A DNA stretch of 64,000 bases from Brachycybe producta. Lineage: Eukaryota > Arthropoda > Diplopoda > Playtdesmida > Andrognathidae. The position numbers and the translations under genes are program-made. Under the pieces are notes generated by a model, which did no database searches, was not told the DNA's origin, and saw only the letters and a program-made list of their open reading frames with translations. The first letter of the stretch is position 1. Each line of letters begins with the position of its first letter. This document shows positions 39,159 to 50,902 of the stretch, one piece after another. The stretch is from the NCBI GenBank assembly GCA_036925085.1, contig JAUPFP010000007.1:4637058-4701057 (forward strand). Direction: 5' to 3'.

Positions 39159-41397
39159 TAGGGTGGTCCTTATTTTTTAAGTTTTTAAAAGTCTTTGTCT
39201 GACCCTCCCAGGTTGTTCTATTATGTATAAAATTATGTTGTGCAAAGTTATATTACAGTCAAGCAATATTTAGGGGTAGCTCAATGAATATGAAATTCTT
39301 CATTTTTTATGATTTTTCTCTATTATTGCAGGTAAAGTTAAAAATTAATAGTTATGGCTACTGCAACCAGAAAAACCAATACTTTATGGCTTATTGGGCC
39401 AGAAGAGACCTCTATCAAGGGATCAAAGTTACCCTCTAATAAACAAGTGCTCAGTGTATTTTTTATCACCACCGAACCTTAAAAAAGACAATCCGTGAAA
39501 GTTCCCGTAGTGCTGTAAAAGAAGCTGCAGTATTTTTGGAAAAAGCCTGGATTCCCATAAGACATGAACAGGATTGTGTTAAGAAGACAGAACAGCTTCA
39601 TGAGAAGTGGGTCAAACTGAAAAAAAATTGTAATAGGAAAAGTGCTGTTCAGCAAAGTCATGAGAGTCAGTTTAAAGATGACCTCGATAATTTATTTGAC
39701 ATTGCTCATAAGGATGCCCTCACAATGATTACTATTCTAGAAGACAAGTATTTTCTACTTGCACAGAGAGAAAAAGGTCGGCTTCCTGTGATTGTTTCAG
39801 GTTTTAGGTGTTAACCAGCTTCTAGGTGTGCCTAAGTTGCAGGCAGGCACTGGGGGTGTCAGGCAACTGCTGTTGCAGATTTCCTTAAAGAATGGGATGT
39901 TGTCGATCAAGTGAAAGCTATGTGCTTCGATACCACATTTAGCAACACAGGTCACAGAAATGGAACTTGTATTCTGTTAGAGCAGAAATTGCAGAAGGAT
40001 CTTCTGTACTTTTCATGTCGTCACCATATCTTAGAACTTGTTCTTGCTAGTGCATTTAATGAAGCCATGGGTTGTACCTTTTCTGGCCCTGATGTAACCA
40101 TATTCAAGCGATTCACGCAATTCTGGGTTAAAATAGATCAGTCATCTTACATGTCTTTAGACAGCAGTGAAACTGTACAGCTTGTGATGAAAAATGAAAA
40201 AGACAATGTCATTGAATTCTGTACTAACCAGCTTCAACAAACTGACACTAAAATCAGAGATAATTACAGAGAATGTTTAGAATTAGCTATTATCTTTCTG
40301 GGAGGTACACCACCACGAGGTGTGCGATTTTTAGCCCCTGGGGCTGTACATCATGCAAGATGAATGTCCAAAGCAATATACTCACTAAAAATGTGGCTGT
40401 TTCGTAACCAGTTTACTCTCACTGCAAGAGAAAAAAAAGGACTATGCAACATATGTGTCTTTCTTGTTTATGTCTACATCAAGGCTTGGTTCACTGCCCC
40501 ACTTCTCATTACTGCAGCTTTCAATGATCAACAGCTTCTGCAAAAGCTTAGAGATTATAAAAAAATCAATCCTTCAATATCCAATGTTACTTGCAAGAAA
40601 TTTGAGGGACATTTTTGGTACTTAAGTGAGGAACTAGTTGGATTGGCATTTTTTGATGACAGTGTGCCAATCAAATCAAAACAGGCAATGCTAAAATATC
40701 TTTATGAAAAGGAAGGTGCAGATCAGCCTCTGAAGAGAATCCAAAAATGCCAGTGGCTCCGTTAATATGAGAATAGAAGACTTTGTATCGAAGAACTCAA
40801 TGCACTTATTTGACCATCTTGGCATTTCCAAAAGGTTCTTAGAACATGATCCAAAGATATGGCATCTGCGAGAAGACTACAAGCAAGCTAAGGATATCAT
40901 AAAACATTTACAAGTTGTGAATGACAATGCTGAAAGAGGTGTGGCATTGATGAAAGAGTACAATCCAATATTAACAAAAAATGAAGATCAGAAACAGTAT
41001 TTGCTTCAAGTTGTGAAAGAACATTCTAGTCGTTATCCAGATTGCAAAAAGACTACATTAGCTACTTTGTAGTCATTACATGTTTGGTCCAATGTTAATA
41101 AAATGTGCATAAATTACATTGTTGTGTTTTAATTGTAACTTATGTATACAAAATAGTTCATTCTAATTATTTCAATATTAGTGACACTAGATAAACAATG
41201 GTATATACATTTTAGGAGAATACATAATGATTACGCTATTACGAAAACTTTGAATTCATTGAGCTACCTCTAAATATCAATTAAAATTTATAAACTTTTA
41301 TGTAGACTATTTTTTTGGTTGGGAGAACAATTCTGGGGGGTCAGAACATGAAATATTTGCATTTAAAAATTACCATATATATCAAGGGACCACCCTA
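39159..41397 (+). mobile_element. Degenerate hAT-like DNA transposon, full length, with 8-bp target duplication
   Basis: 2,239 bp. Ends TAGGGTGGTCC and GGACCACCCTA (11 bp exact), flanked by GTGTGCAT at 39151-39158 and 41398-41405. Subterminal TAGGGGTAGCTCAATGAAT (39269) is mirrored by ATTCATTGAGCTACCTCTAA (41256). The 8-bp duplication, N-terminal DNA-binding-like part, an acidic CFDTT.SNTG motif, CRHH and a C-terminal VNDNAERGV region favour the hAT superfamily or a close relative. One gene inside, on the plus strand, no longer open (see next entry). Confidence 0.85.
39354..41072 (+). pseudogene. Transposase-like gene of the hAT-like element (inactive)
   Basis: Conserved pieces in order: KTNTLWLIGPEE; ESSRSAVKEAAVFLEKAWIP and HEQDCVKKTEQLHEKWVKLK; DLDNLFDIAHKDAL; KAMCFDTTFSNTGHRNGTC; FSCRHHILELVL; PDVTIFKRFTQFW; VRFLAPGAVHHAR; KAIYSLKMWLFRNQFTLTA; KFEGHFWYLSEELVGLAFFD; VNDNAERGVALMKEYN. 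I recall this protein family as a repeated, unnamed one in arthropods and cnidarians. The frame shifts near 39470, twice between 39800 and 39880, and near 40750; a TGA at 40361 stands where the family has Trp. Hence not a working transposase, but recent enough that most of it is readable. Confidence 0.75.
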
Positions 41398-41740
41398 GTG
41401 TGCATGTCTTATTGAAGACCTACACTGTGTTCAAATTTGGATCGCAACCCTGCCCAGCCCATGAAACTTTATACTTGGTCTAGCCCACGAAACCCACCAG
41501 GCCTATGATGTCCACAACATCATCAGGTTCATAACCCCCATAAAATCTGTTAAAGCTGCTGTTTGAAACTCATGAAAACTAAATATTAAATTAAATCGAA
41601 TTGCACTGAAAGTTTCTTGTTTCAACTTGACAAAAACAAAATCGAAATAACACTTTTTTTAAAAAAAAAGGATAAAAAATAAACTTTAAAATTAAAGTTA
41701 GCTTAATCAAAATTATCCTTCAAAATACCCATAGATCCTA

Positions 41741-42051
41741 ATACCTAGTACACACGTGATAATTTAAATGCATATAAATAAATAAATGTGTTCTACAGAG
41801 CCCTGTGAAGGACAAACAAACAATATGTCGTCGAATTCAATTTATTCAGTTAATAATCTGAAAATATTGAGTTAATACTTAAATATAATTATTATAAACT
41901 ATTGACAAAATATTGATGTAGTATTTCAATTTTAAAATATTAATAATAAAAGTCAATTTTTTATTTGGTTCTTGTCCTTAACTGGATTCCGTATAATTCA
42001 CCTAAACATATTTAATTTGAATTCATTTAACTCATGTGTGTACAGGGTATA
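41741..42051. mobile_element. Inverted-repeat element family E, copy 2
   Basis: ATACCTAGTACACACGTGAT at the left, CATGTGTGTACAGGGTAT at the right; over 85% like the 32809 copy by eye throughout. Confidence 0.75.
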
Positions 42052-43220
42052 AGTCCCACAAAGTCAATGAGTTTCATCATGATCTCATGGTCCTCTAATC
42101 TTAAAATTGCCAACCCAAGCCCACTGGTCCATGGACTTCGTTTAGGTATCTAAATTGTGTTAGTTACAAAAAAAAAAAAGCAAGCATGTTTATGCTGTTT
42201 TTATCAGACAAACCATTGCAGTATATAGTAGATCCAAATGATATCTATCATATACAGTATGAACATCCAACATTTTAATGTCCTGATGTCTGGAAGAGAA
42301 GTTAGTTCATTATGAGTTCATTTTTTTAAAAAAAAACAACAAGTATAGACACAGACAGACAGACAGAAACACAGACGTTTTTTTGGGGTTACATTTTTAG
42401 GAATTTTATTTACATTAATATCTCCGGGGAACTCATTATAATTTAATGTACATGTATAAGGTATCATTTAGATCTCGTCTAAATTGTCGCGTATAAAAAA
42501 CACCTGTTAATATGAAACAATACGAATGAGAGAAGAAAGAAAAAAAAACCAAACTGAAAAGGGGTTGTTTATTTTTTTCGTTGTTGTAGGTTTTCCTATT
42601 TGTCTCTCACATTTTTATCGATTTTTTTTTTCTAACTCAATTTGCATTTTAAGTCGTACAATTATATATTGACAGAATTAGACGAAAATCATCATCATCA
42701 ATGAAATTTATGTTTCAAATAGAATTTCTATTTCTGTTTTAAGTATATGATGATGCTGATGATGCTTATGTATATTATGTACACAGTAAACTATATTTCG
42801 CCATTTAATGGATCATAAATCGACTATAATTACCGCATTTAGACTTGTGTTTAAGTCAACTGAGTGCTAATACTTGGTTTATGGAAGGAAATTAAAGGAG
42901 TGAGTGAATAGTGTGGGGGGAGGGCTGTATACATATATATTATATAGAACTCTGAAAAGGGGGGAGGATTAGATTGAATTATTATTATCATTGCCAGGAA
43001 ATATGATACAATTGTAATGTCCTCATAAAAGAGAAAAGGAGTTGTTAGTTCCTCTTAATTTTTTTTTTGTTAGTCAATGACCCATTTAAAACTGCTTTAA
43101 AAATGCAAATCAACCTGAAAAAATAATCTCAAAATTCTTGTCTGGGTTCTCAAAAGTGTAAAAACACCATATTGTAAAGATTCATTTTTTAGCAGAAGTG
43201 ACAATTTTCTGACAAATAAT
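42052..43220. other. No gene seen
   Basis: AT-rich; an ACAGACAGACAGACAG run at about 42352-42375; poly-T tracts. No inverted-repeat element recognised. Confidence 0.5.
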
Positions 43221-43610
43221 ATATATGTCGCATCCATTTGGTGTAATTGTTCATTTCGTGAAATGAACATAATTTGCCCTGATGAAAAACGCGAAATGGA
43301 CTTACATTTCAGGACTGGCTCACTACAGCTACCAGGGTCATTACTCAGGCAATTAGAAATCGGGACGAACAGAAATTGGCTCCGCCCTTTTTATGACGAC
43401 CGGCAACTTCTAATTGGTTTGTTGTGTGGTTCGACGTTGAAAAGGCGGAGCATGTGACGTCAGACTACATAACCAACCAATTAGAAGTTGCCCGTCGTCA
43501 TAAAAAGGGCGGAGCCAACTTATGTTCGTCCCGATTTCTAATTTCCTGTGGTCATTACAGCTACCGTATTTTGTGTAATGGACAATTACATCAAATGGTT
43601 GCGACATATA
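43221..43610. mobile_element. Inverted-repeat element family F, copy 1, split by a family B MITE
   Basis: Outer ends ATATGTCGCATCCATTTGGT and ATCAAATGGTTGCGACATAT; inner TGTAATTGTTCATTTCGTG / TTGTGTAATGGACAATTACA. The family B copy at 43346-43548 sits in its middle. A second copy of F is at 60774-60912. Confidence 0.75.
43346..43548. mobile_element. Palindromic MITE, family B, copy 7, with 9-bp target duplication
   Basis: Left TCAGGCAATTAGAAATCGGG, right complement ending TTTCCTGT. GGTCATTAC stands on both sides (43336-43344 and 43550-43558), a clean 9-bp duplication, as seen for Mutator-like (8-11 bp) or Merlin (8-9 bp) elements. Confidence 0.85.
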
Positions 43611-43746
43611 CAGTACGTACAGTATATGGTATGAATATACCACACCACAAAATATGAAGTGTTTCCATAAGTGAAATTTGTTGATGCAATCCCAATTTGA
43701 ACATCATTTGGTTCTAAACAAAAGTTGAAGAAAAAAAAACAGGAAC

Positions 43747-44224
43747 AGACTAATTGTAGGTCAGTTACTAGGTGACCTACACTTTAGAACTGTAGGTCAC
43801 TCAGTTACCTTCACTTTAGAACTTTTTTTTTATATCGGTGATTAGGTTGTGTTAAATTAAGCTTGTTGTCAGGGCCGTCTTAGGGCATGTCGGGGCCCTT
43901 GGGCACACAAGAATTGGGGGCCCCGTTGGATAGTAAAAATTAGAAAAAATTTAAAAATCTGATCTGGTCTCCTATTAACATTTCAATTTAGAAATGTTGA
44001 CGGTAATCTACCAAAAAATAGAAAAAAATTTGAGCTCCTTTTTTTCGTGTAAGCGAATATATCGGCCTTTCGGGGCCCCCGTGAGGTCGGGGGCCCTGGG
44101 CACGGGCCCCGTGTGCCTTTATAGTAAAGACGGTACTGCTTGTTGTAGAGGGTCTTTGGGGGGATGGCGCAGCCCGCCCAGAATGTAAAAAAGTGTAGGT
44201 CACTAAGTGACCTACGATTAGTCC
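43747..44224. mobile_element. Inverted-repeat element family O, split by a hAT-type element
   Basis: GACTAATTGTAGGTCAGTTA ... GGTGACCTACACTTTAGAAC at the left and GTGTAGGTCACTAAGTGACC TACGATTAGTC at the right. The right arm comes after the 43870-44138 insertion. Confidence 0.7.
43870..44138. mobile_element. Short GC-rich hAT-type element with 8-bp target duplication
   Basis: 269 bp. Ends CAGGGCCGTCTT and AAGACGGTACTG (two mismatches in 12), flanked by CTTGTTGT at 43862-43869 and 44139-44146. Inside, paired GGGGCCC-rich arms (GGGGCCCTTGGGCACAC / GTGTGCC...CGGGCCCC). Confidence 0.85.
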
Positions 44225-44344
44225 ATCCCAAAAAAAAAAAAAACACGTGATATTTAATTATAAAAAGTTCATTTTCAAAAATACATGTATGCCTACTATA
44301 ATTTATATTCATGATAAAAAAAACCTTTAAGGTTGTGTTAAAGT

Positions 44345-44660
44345 GTGAACACCTCTCAAACTCTGGTTATTATGTCTTTTAGGAGAAGAAACTCTGAAAG
44401 TGTTTTAGAGACTAGAAGAGTAGCTCAATCATTTAAGTGTATTTTCATGTTGATATCTTTTAAAATAAGGTTTTTGTCAGTTTGAAAATTACCAAATTTT
44501 AAGTTTTTTTAATTTTTTTTTCTCTCTATAAATTGTTTAAATTTGAAAGATATCAACATGACAGTAATAACTAAGTCATTCAGTTCCCGTTCTAGTTTCT
44601 TAACAAACTTTCAGTTTCTCTTTATTATTATTGCTCCTGAAACACAGAAGAGTTCGATAC
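44345..44660. mobile_element. MITE family A
   Basis: AGAGACTAGAAGAGTAGCTC at about 44408 and CCCGTTCTAGTTTCTTAAC at about 44587, with inner GATATCTTTTAAAATAAGG / TGAAAGATATCAACATGAC. Outermost parts (GTCTTTTAGGAGAAGAAAC / GTTTCTC..ATTGCTCCTGAA) also pair. Confidence 0.75.
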
Positions 44661-47060
44661 ATGTTAACTATAGGCTGGTTTTCAATATAAAAAAACACAT
44701 TTTTAATTATGGTAATACAATTGGATATAGAAACCTTATCTTTTCAATGTCGAGTTCTGATATTAATTTATTAATTTAACTATATGAGGATATAGATGAA
44801 CGCTTGATTGTTTTTGTGATGGGGGGGGGGGGGGGGGTCGTGGCCCACGTTATGCATGGCAGTCAATGGCATGAAAAAGTTGTTCAGGTTCTATAGATGT
44901 GTGTATATAATATATATATATATATACATGTTTATGGTATAGCCAAGAATACAAATGGCCAGTGGACGTAGCACTACTAAGTTCCAATAATGCAGGTTTC
45001 ATATAATAGTATAAAGGGGAATGAAGAAGGTAGCACCTGATTGATTGTGTGATGGAATCCAATAAGCTGGGTAATTGCCTATGGGAGGTTCCATTCGTTT
45101 GCTTGAATTCGACTAAAGAAAAGACAAGAACAAAAAAAAGGGCAAGAAAAACCCTCATAGGATTGGTGTTAAGAGTACACTATGGAGTCGTCTATATGTT
45201 TCAGCTTAGGCGACATCCACAAATAAATGAAAACTTTTTTTTTCTCCAGTTCTTTTTTTTTTTACTTTCACTTTGTTGTTTACCATTCAGGAAAGAGAAG
45301 ACGAAGACAAAAAACCTCACACTGTAATACCGGAAGATGATGGGGGTTTTTTTTTTCTTCTCCTTCTTCCATTTTCTTCTATCTGGACAAATATGGAATG
45401 GGACAGAGGGTTTTGTGTGTGGTATGCTGTGTGTGTATTTGGTTGACTAGAAAGAAAAGAAAATCATCCCAAGTGGGAGAAAATGTCTCAATAAAAACTA
45501 TGGGAGACAAATAATAGATGGACATTACATTGGACAACAGAATGAATTGTGTTTCTCTAATGTTTTATGTGTTCGCTGACATGCGAACTTGGATTTGACC
45601 AAATGCATATAAAGAACAAGAAGAAGAAGAAATAACTTGACCAAAAAAGTATACATATTATTCAACAGAAAACAATAGATATTATTAGTATAGGCTACAA
45701 GAACAACTGATTTGTTGTTGTAATTGTTGTACTTGAAATGAAATTGATCTAAAATGACATCCAATTTGATAGATAACATTATCAGTAATATTAGTAAATT
45801 GACACTGTTGACATAAATTACTTGATAAGATTAAATTCAATTCATAAAAGATGGTAACGTTACAATTTGATATTTTTTAAACATAAAATAACAGTAATAT
45901 ATCTTCATTATTACTGATATTTTGATATTAAATGTCTTGATACGTAAATTCAATTCAATAAAATGATGTTAAAAGTTACAATTCGACGACAAAATATTAG
46001 AAAAATGAACTCAGAAAGAATAAGAGTGATTGAGGGGAGGGAGGGGTCGCAAATGAATAACTTGTTATTGGTTGGGACATCCCGCTGAGTTTTGCTTTTG
46101 CCTCGCTTTTCATCATGAGAATCATGGTTTGGGGGTGGTGATGGTGGTGGTTATAGAGGTGAAGGTGGCTCAACTTGTGGGGGTGTGTCTCTATCTATGA
46201 AAACCTGTTGCTAAGCAACGAGGTTATGTTTTTCTTCTCACTTTTACGGATCCTATATGTTGTGTATGTCTTGCTTGCTGACAGTGATTTTTTTTTTTCA
46301 AGTGTAGTTTTGTTGTATTTTTATTCAAAGAGAAATATATAGTGCAACATCAATACAAAAAAAAACCACCACTTATTGATTCATAAACAATAAATACAAA
46401 AAAAAAATTGTGTATAAATTCGAGATACAGGTGTACTGTATTTGTGATTTAGGTTTTTTTTTTTTTTTTGGTTAAGGGGGAGGTGTTGATGTTGTTGCAA
46501 ACATTTTCTGATATTATATTCAATGCGAATAACGAAAATGTTAGAGACAAAAAAAAGTGTCACTTTGTTAAGAAAAAAAAATCGCCAAGACATAAAAAAA
46601 ACCCGGCGAATTCTTTCTTTGTTTTTCATTCTCTCAATATAACAACTATTTCGAGCATGAAGTTGTTTGATAGTCTGAGCATATAGACACCTATATATAT
46701 GAGGCTAGTGTCTAGGACTCTTAGGTGCAAGTAAAGTTGTAAAAAATGCATTGGGTTTGTGTGTACAACCCTTTTCTCTAGTGTGCTTAGCATCATCATC
46801 CATTTCAACAGTCATTCCTTTATAAATACAACAAGAAGCCTCGATTTTTTAAAACATTATTTCAGGGTTTCTTTTATTTAAAAATTAATTCAACCAGTTT
46901 GAATATATGGGTGACGTCACATCCAACTTTTTTTTTTTTCAAAAGAAAATTTTCTGCATTTGTGGTCGATTCATTCATGACTGCAGCGTTTTGTCTGCTG
47001 GAGTTGAACTCCAACTCGACCGTGGTCATGATTTCAATGACAATAACAACAAAAAAAGAA
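44661..47060. other. No gene seen; low-complexity DNA
   Basis: A 17-base G run at 44821-44837, TATATATATATATA at 44908-44925, poly-T and poly-A runs (45238, 45349, 46455), GGTGGTGATGGTGG at 46134-46150. Short open frames here are low complexity or antisense of poly-A tracts. Confidence 0.5.
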
Positions 47061-47263
47061 CAGGCAATTAGAAATCGGGACAAACAGAAGTTGGCGCCGC
47101 TCTTTTTATGACAAACGCAACTTTTAATTTGTTATTTATGTAGTCTTACGTCACATGCTCCGCCCTTTTCAACGTCGAACCACACAACAAACCAATTAGA
47201 AGTTGCCGGTAGTCATAAAAAGGGTGGAGCCAACTTCTGTTTGTCCCGATTTCTAATTTCCTG
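47061..47263. mobile_element. Palindromic MITE, family B, copy 8
   Basis: CAGGCAATTAGAAATCGGGA at the left, complement ending ATTTCCTGT at the right; flanks AAAAAAGA on both sides could be the target duplication but are low complexity. Confidence 0.85.
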
Positions 47264-47895
47264 TAAAAAAGATGGTTGTGATCGTATTTTTCAAAATGGC
47301 GACGGCCAGTGATAAACATGCATAATTATACAGACTGAAGGTAGCCAAGTCAACATAATATCTGCCATGTTGCTTGTTTATAAGATGGCGCCATAATAAA
47401 ATATGACGAGCTCAACCTTAAACCTAACCATGCACACTTTTTTCTGCAGGCTTAACATAGGTCAATGGTTCAACCTGATGGACCGAACTGAAAGTGAAGA
47501 TAAAAAAAAAAACACGCCTTATGTTTTTTTTGCTAATGATGTTGCATATGCAAAATTAGTGTCTTGTTTTGACACAAATTTATGACAAACGGTATCACAG
47601 ACAGTTATTGCCTTTTGTCAGATTTTTTCAATAAATTAAATAAATCGAATCCAATGCCACGTTGTATATAGTCTAGAAATAATAACTAAAGTACTGTCTG
47701 TCTTAGTTGGCAGCACCTGCAAAATTATCATTGAGTTTCTCTTATAATAATGTAACTTAAGGTTTTTAGTAACTGAGTTACTTTAAAGGACCACAAAATG
47801 GTCAATAATTAACAGGATTGACTTCTATACTGAACAGCTTTTTGAGATTGTCTGAGATTGTCAACTTGGCTTAAGTTCACATTTCAGCATTGTTG
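47264..47895. other. No gene seen
   Basis: Unique AT-rich spacer between two inverted-repeat elements; nothing recognised. Confidence 0.5.
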
Positions 47896-48266
47896 TAAGG
47901 GTTGGTTTATACTCCCTTGCAGCCTGCGAAGCTTCAAGAATGACGTCAGAGCTTCAGGTTTTTGCCTTCGCCAGAGCATGAAGCTAGCTTTGAAATTGTT
48001 CAACTTTTCAAAGCTTAGCAACTCAAAGCACCAATCATGAAACGGATACAAAAATGGGGTGAACAAGTCACACCTTTTTTCTTCCAGAAGGGAAAGGGTT
48101 CTATTATTTCGTATATCTGTTTTATAGGGTATAAAGGTTAGAAAATGCAGTGAAGCGTGCAAAGACCATGTGTTTGTATGAACAAGCTAAGCTTTGGGGA
48201 ACTAATTTTTACAAGCTTCAAAGCTTGCAAATCTTAGCAAACTTTGGAGTATAAACCTACCCTTAT
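47896..48266. mobile_element. Inverted-repeat element J with subterminal GAAGCTT/AAGCTT repeats
   Basis: AAGGGTTGGTTTATACTCC at the left and GGAGTATAAACCTACCCTT at the right (one mismatch in 19). Many GAAGCTTC, AAGCTT and GCTTTG words in both orientations next to the ends. Same design as elements I (35372) and K (53238). Confidence 0.8.
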
Positions 48267-50185
48267 GCAGCAAATGTGTATCCTGTGTAAACGAGGCTTT
48301 ATGAAAGTTTGCGACTCGCGTGTTTTCGATTGCTTATCCCTGTCATTTGGTGTAATTCAGCTATGTTGGTGCGAATAAATTCTTAGTGGTGGAGCAGCTT
48401 GTTGCTAACTTCACTTGCTCTTTTTCTCTTTCATTTTCCTTTTTCATTTGGAAACTTCTCTCTCTCTCTCTCTCTCACTCATTCTCCATCCACTTCCCAT
48501 TCATCCTCATCTGTGTCCAGTTTCCTCAGACTCCATCCATTCCCTTTTTCTACCAAATTTCCCTCCTCCTTATCCTCCTCCTTCATCTTTTCTCCTCTCT
48601 TTCTTCCTTCTCCTTTTCTTAGCTCTCTTAACATTTCGCCCTTTTTTTTTTTTCGTTTCATTGCCGTAATGGATATTTACGAATGGTAATTACTTGGTAA
48701 CCACAAATTGGCGGTTTTTAGCTGCATAGAAAAGAAGAGAATCCATTTATATCCAATGTTAGATTAAAGAAGATCTTAGTAAGATGAAATGTCTGTTTAT
48801 GTTTTTGTTTTTTTTCTTTTGGAAGTTTTAAAAGGTTTTCTCAACAGATGGCGGTATTTTAATAATTAATATCGAGACAAGTTTTTTGTTTTTATATTAT
48901 AAATCTATATAACATTAATAATAATAATCATAAAAAAGTGATTTTCTTGGATATTTGGTATTTATTTGCATCAATTGGTTTCTGAGAAAATTCTCTCAAC
49001 AAAAAACAAAACAAAAACAAAGTAGTTTTCGAATTGCTGCTTTGAAGTATTTTTTTTTGTGTATGTTTGTTGTTGGTGATATCCTGTTTTGTTCTTAAGA
49101 AATTGGTCATTATGTGGTCCTACAATGTATATATAACTTTTCTCGGACATTGGTCAGAATTTAGTATATGGCGTTAATGGAGGAAAAGTGGTGGTGGGTC
49201 TCCTCTTAAGGCTCTAAGCAACAACAACAACAACGACGACGACTATGAAGAAGACGACTGTCTTGTTAGTTGGACCAAGACGAAAAAGAAGAGAAGAAAA
49301 AAAAAACAGAAAATAGGGAATTGAACATAGAAAGGCAAAAGGGATTGGAGGGAGGGTGGGTTAAAAGAGAAGAGAGGAGGTCCGTTTGTATATGGTATTG
49401 AAGGGAGGGGGGAGGAGTGAGAGGATTGAGGGAGAAAATGAAAGAATAGAAATCACAGAGAAAGAAAAGAGAGAGAGAAAAAGACATAAGAGAAAATGAT
49501 GGAAAAAAAAAATAGCAGGAAGAAAGAATGGCGCGTCTGTAGTTTGCTTTCTCTCTCTCTTTTTCTGCAATGAGACAATATTCATTGGAAGTTTTTTTTT
49601 TGTTGGAAGGGGCAGTTTAGTTGGATTTCTGTGGAGGACACATACAAGTCTGTGACCATAGCTTGGAATGTAATGGTTATGTCAAAGGTGATCAACCACT
49701 GGCACGCGTGTCAAACCAAAAGGAATCCTTTTCTTATATAAACAAATGACAAGAATAAAAATGAGATTACGTTTTTAGTTTTTTTTTGTTGTTAAATATT
49801 TTGACAGTTTTCAAGTTTCAACTTTTGATAAGTTGATAACTTGGACATATGGAGGTAACTCATATAAATTGATAACTCACTTGTTATTATGAGTTGAACA
49901 CTACTATATTCAATATGCTTAATGTTTCTTAGCAACCGACTTCTATTGCTGGGTGTGTTTTTTTTTTTCTTCTACTTATTGTCGGTGGTGATAGTTGTTG
50001 TGGCTGCTAAGAACCATTCTAGACATTGACTATTATTTGTATGTGTGTGTGTATATATACATTATGTATGCTAGTATATGTATAGATATATATATTTACG
50101 TGAGTTTCTGTGTGACTAGACGAATATTTCTATTTATTTTTAGGATTGCAAGAGAGTCGATTCTCTTCAAACTGTTGAACATTCA
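48267..50185. other. No gene seen; strand-biased CT/GA tracts
   Basis: Pyrimidine-rich plus strand at 48415-48660 (with a TC run at 48460-48478), purine-rich at 49275-49520, CAACAACAACAACGACGACG at 49229. Open frames in these tracts are Ser/Leu/Phe- or Lys/Glu-rich low complexity and are not supported. Confidence 0.55.
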
Positions 50186-50300
50186 GAGAAAGAGAGAGAG
50201 ACAGGGGGAGAGAGAGTTAGAGAGAGAGAGAGAGAGAGGGAGGGAGCGAAAGAGAGAGAGAGAGAGAGAGAGAGGGAGGGAGCGAAAGAGAGAGAGAGGT
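50186..50300. repeat. (AG)n microsatellite with a GGGAGGGAGCGAA variant unit
   Basis: Runs of AG broken twice by GGGAGGGAGCGAA (about 50239 and 50275), showing a local 36-bp duplication. Confidence 0.85.
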
Positions 50301-50821
50301 TTTTTTTTTTTGCTTTCTTCCTTGTGTTCTTTTGTATTTTTTATATTTCCAATAAAAAAGTTTCGAGACCGCCCGCCCCCTGTAGAACGGTAATCACTAC
50401 AAACTGAATTATGACGTCATAAGTACATGTTCTGAAAAAAAAAAAATAAATGTAACCCGGAAGTCGAGGTGGACGATGGGTCTTTTATTATTATTTTTTT
50501 CCGTCCTTATTTCTGACTATTGTATAAGAAAACTTTGTAGGCGCCGCCGATCTCTCTTTCTTTCTCTCTCTCTCTCAATGTTCATTCAACTTCTCGGTTT
50601 CAACAACTTCTTATATCCGTAGAAGAAAAACTAAAGTCTTTTTTTTTTGGAGTCGCAGTTACGCCAGGATATTGGCATTTAGCAGCTAATTACACAAACG
50701 TCTCAATTTCGACCAAAAAAGAGAGAAAAGAGAGATAGATAGATGGATAGAGAGAGAGAGAGAAAAGAAAACAGAAACATACACACATATATACTGACAC
50801 TGTAGTATTTTTCTATATGTA

Positions 50822-50824
<3 letters not shown>
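50301..50824. other. No gene seen
   Basis: Poly-T, CT and GATA-type low complexity (50540-50575, 50727-50765); nothing else. Confidence 0.5.

Positions 50825-50900
<76 letters not shown>
50825..50900. repeat. (TA)n microsatellite, about 38 repeats
   Basis: Uninterrupted TA dinucleotides. Confidence 0.95.

Positions 50901-50902
<2 letters not shown>

Noticed and set aside
48386-48689. Leu/Ser/Phe-rich frames, plus antisense Lys/Glu-rich frame
   Set aside because: Pyrimidine tract; three frames open together, low complexity.
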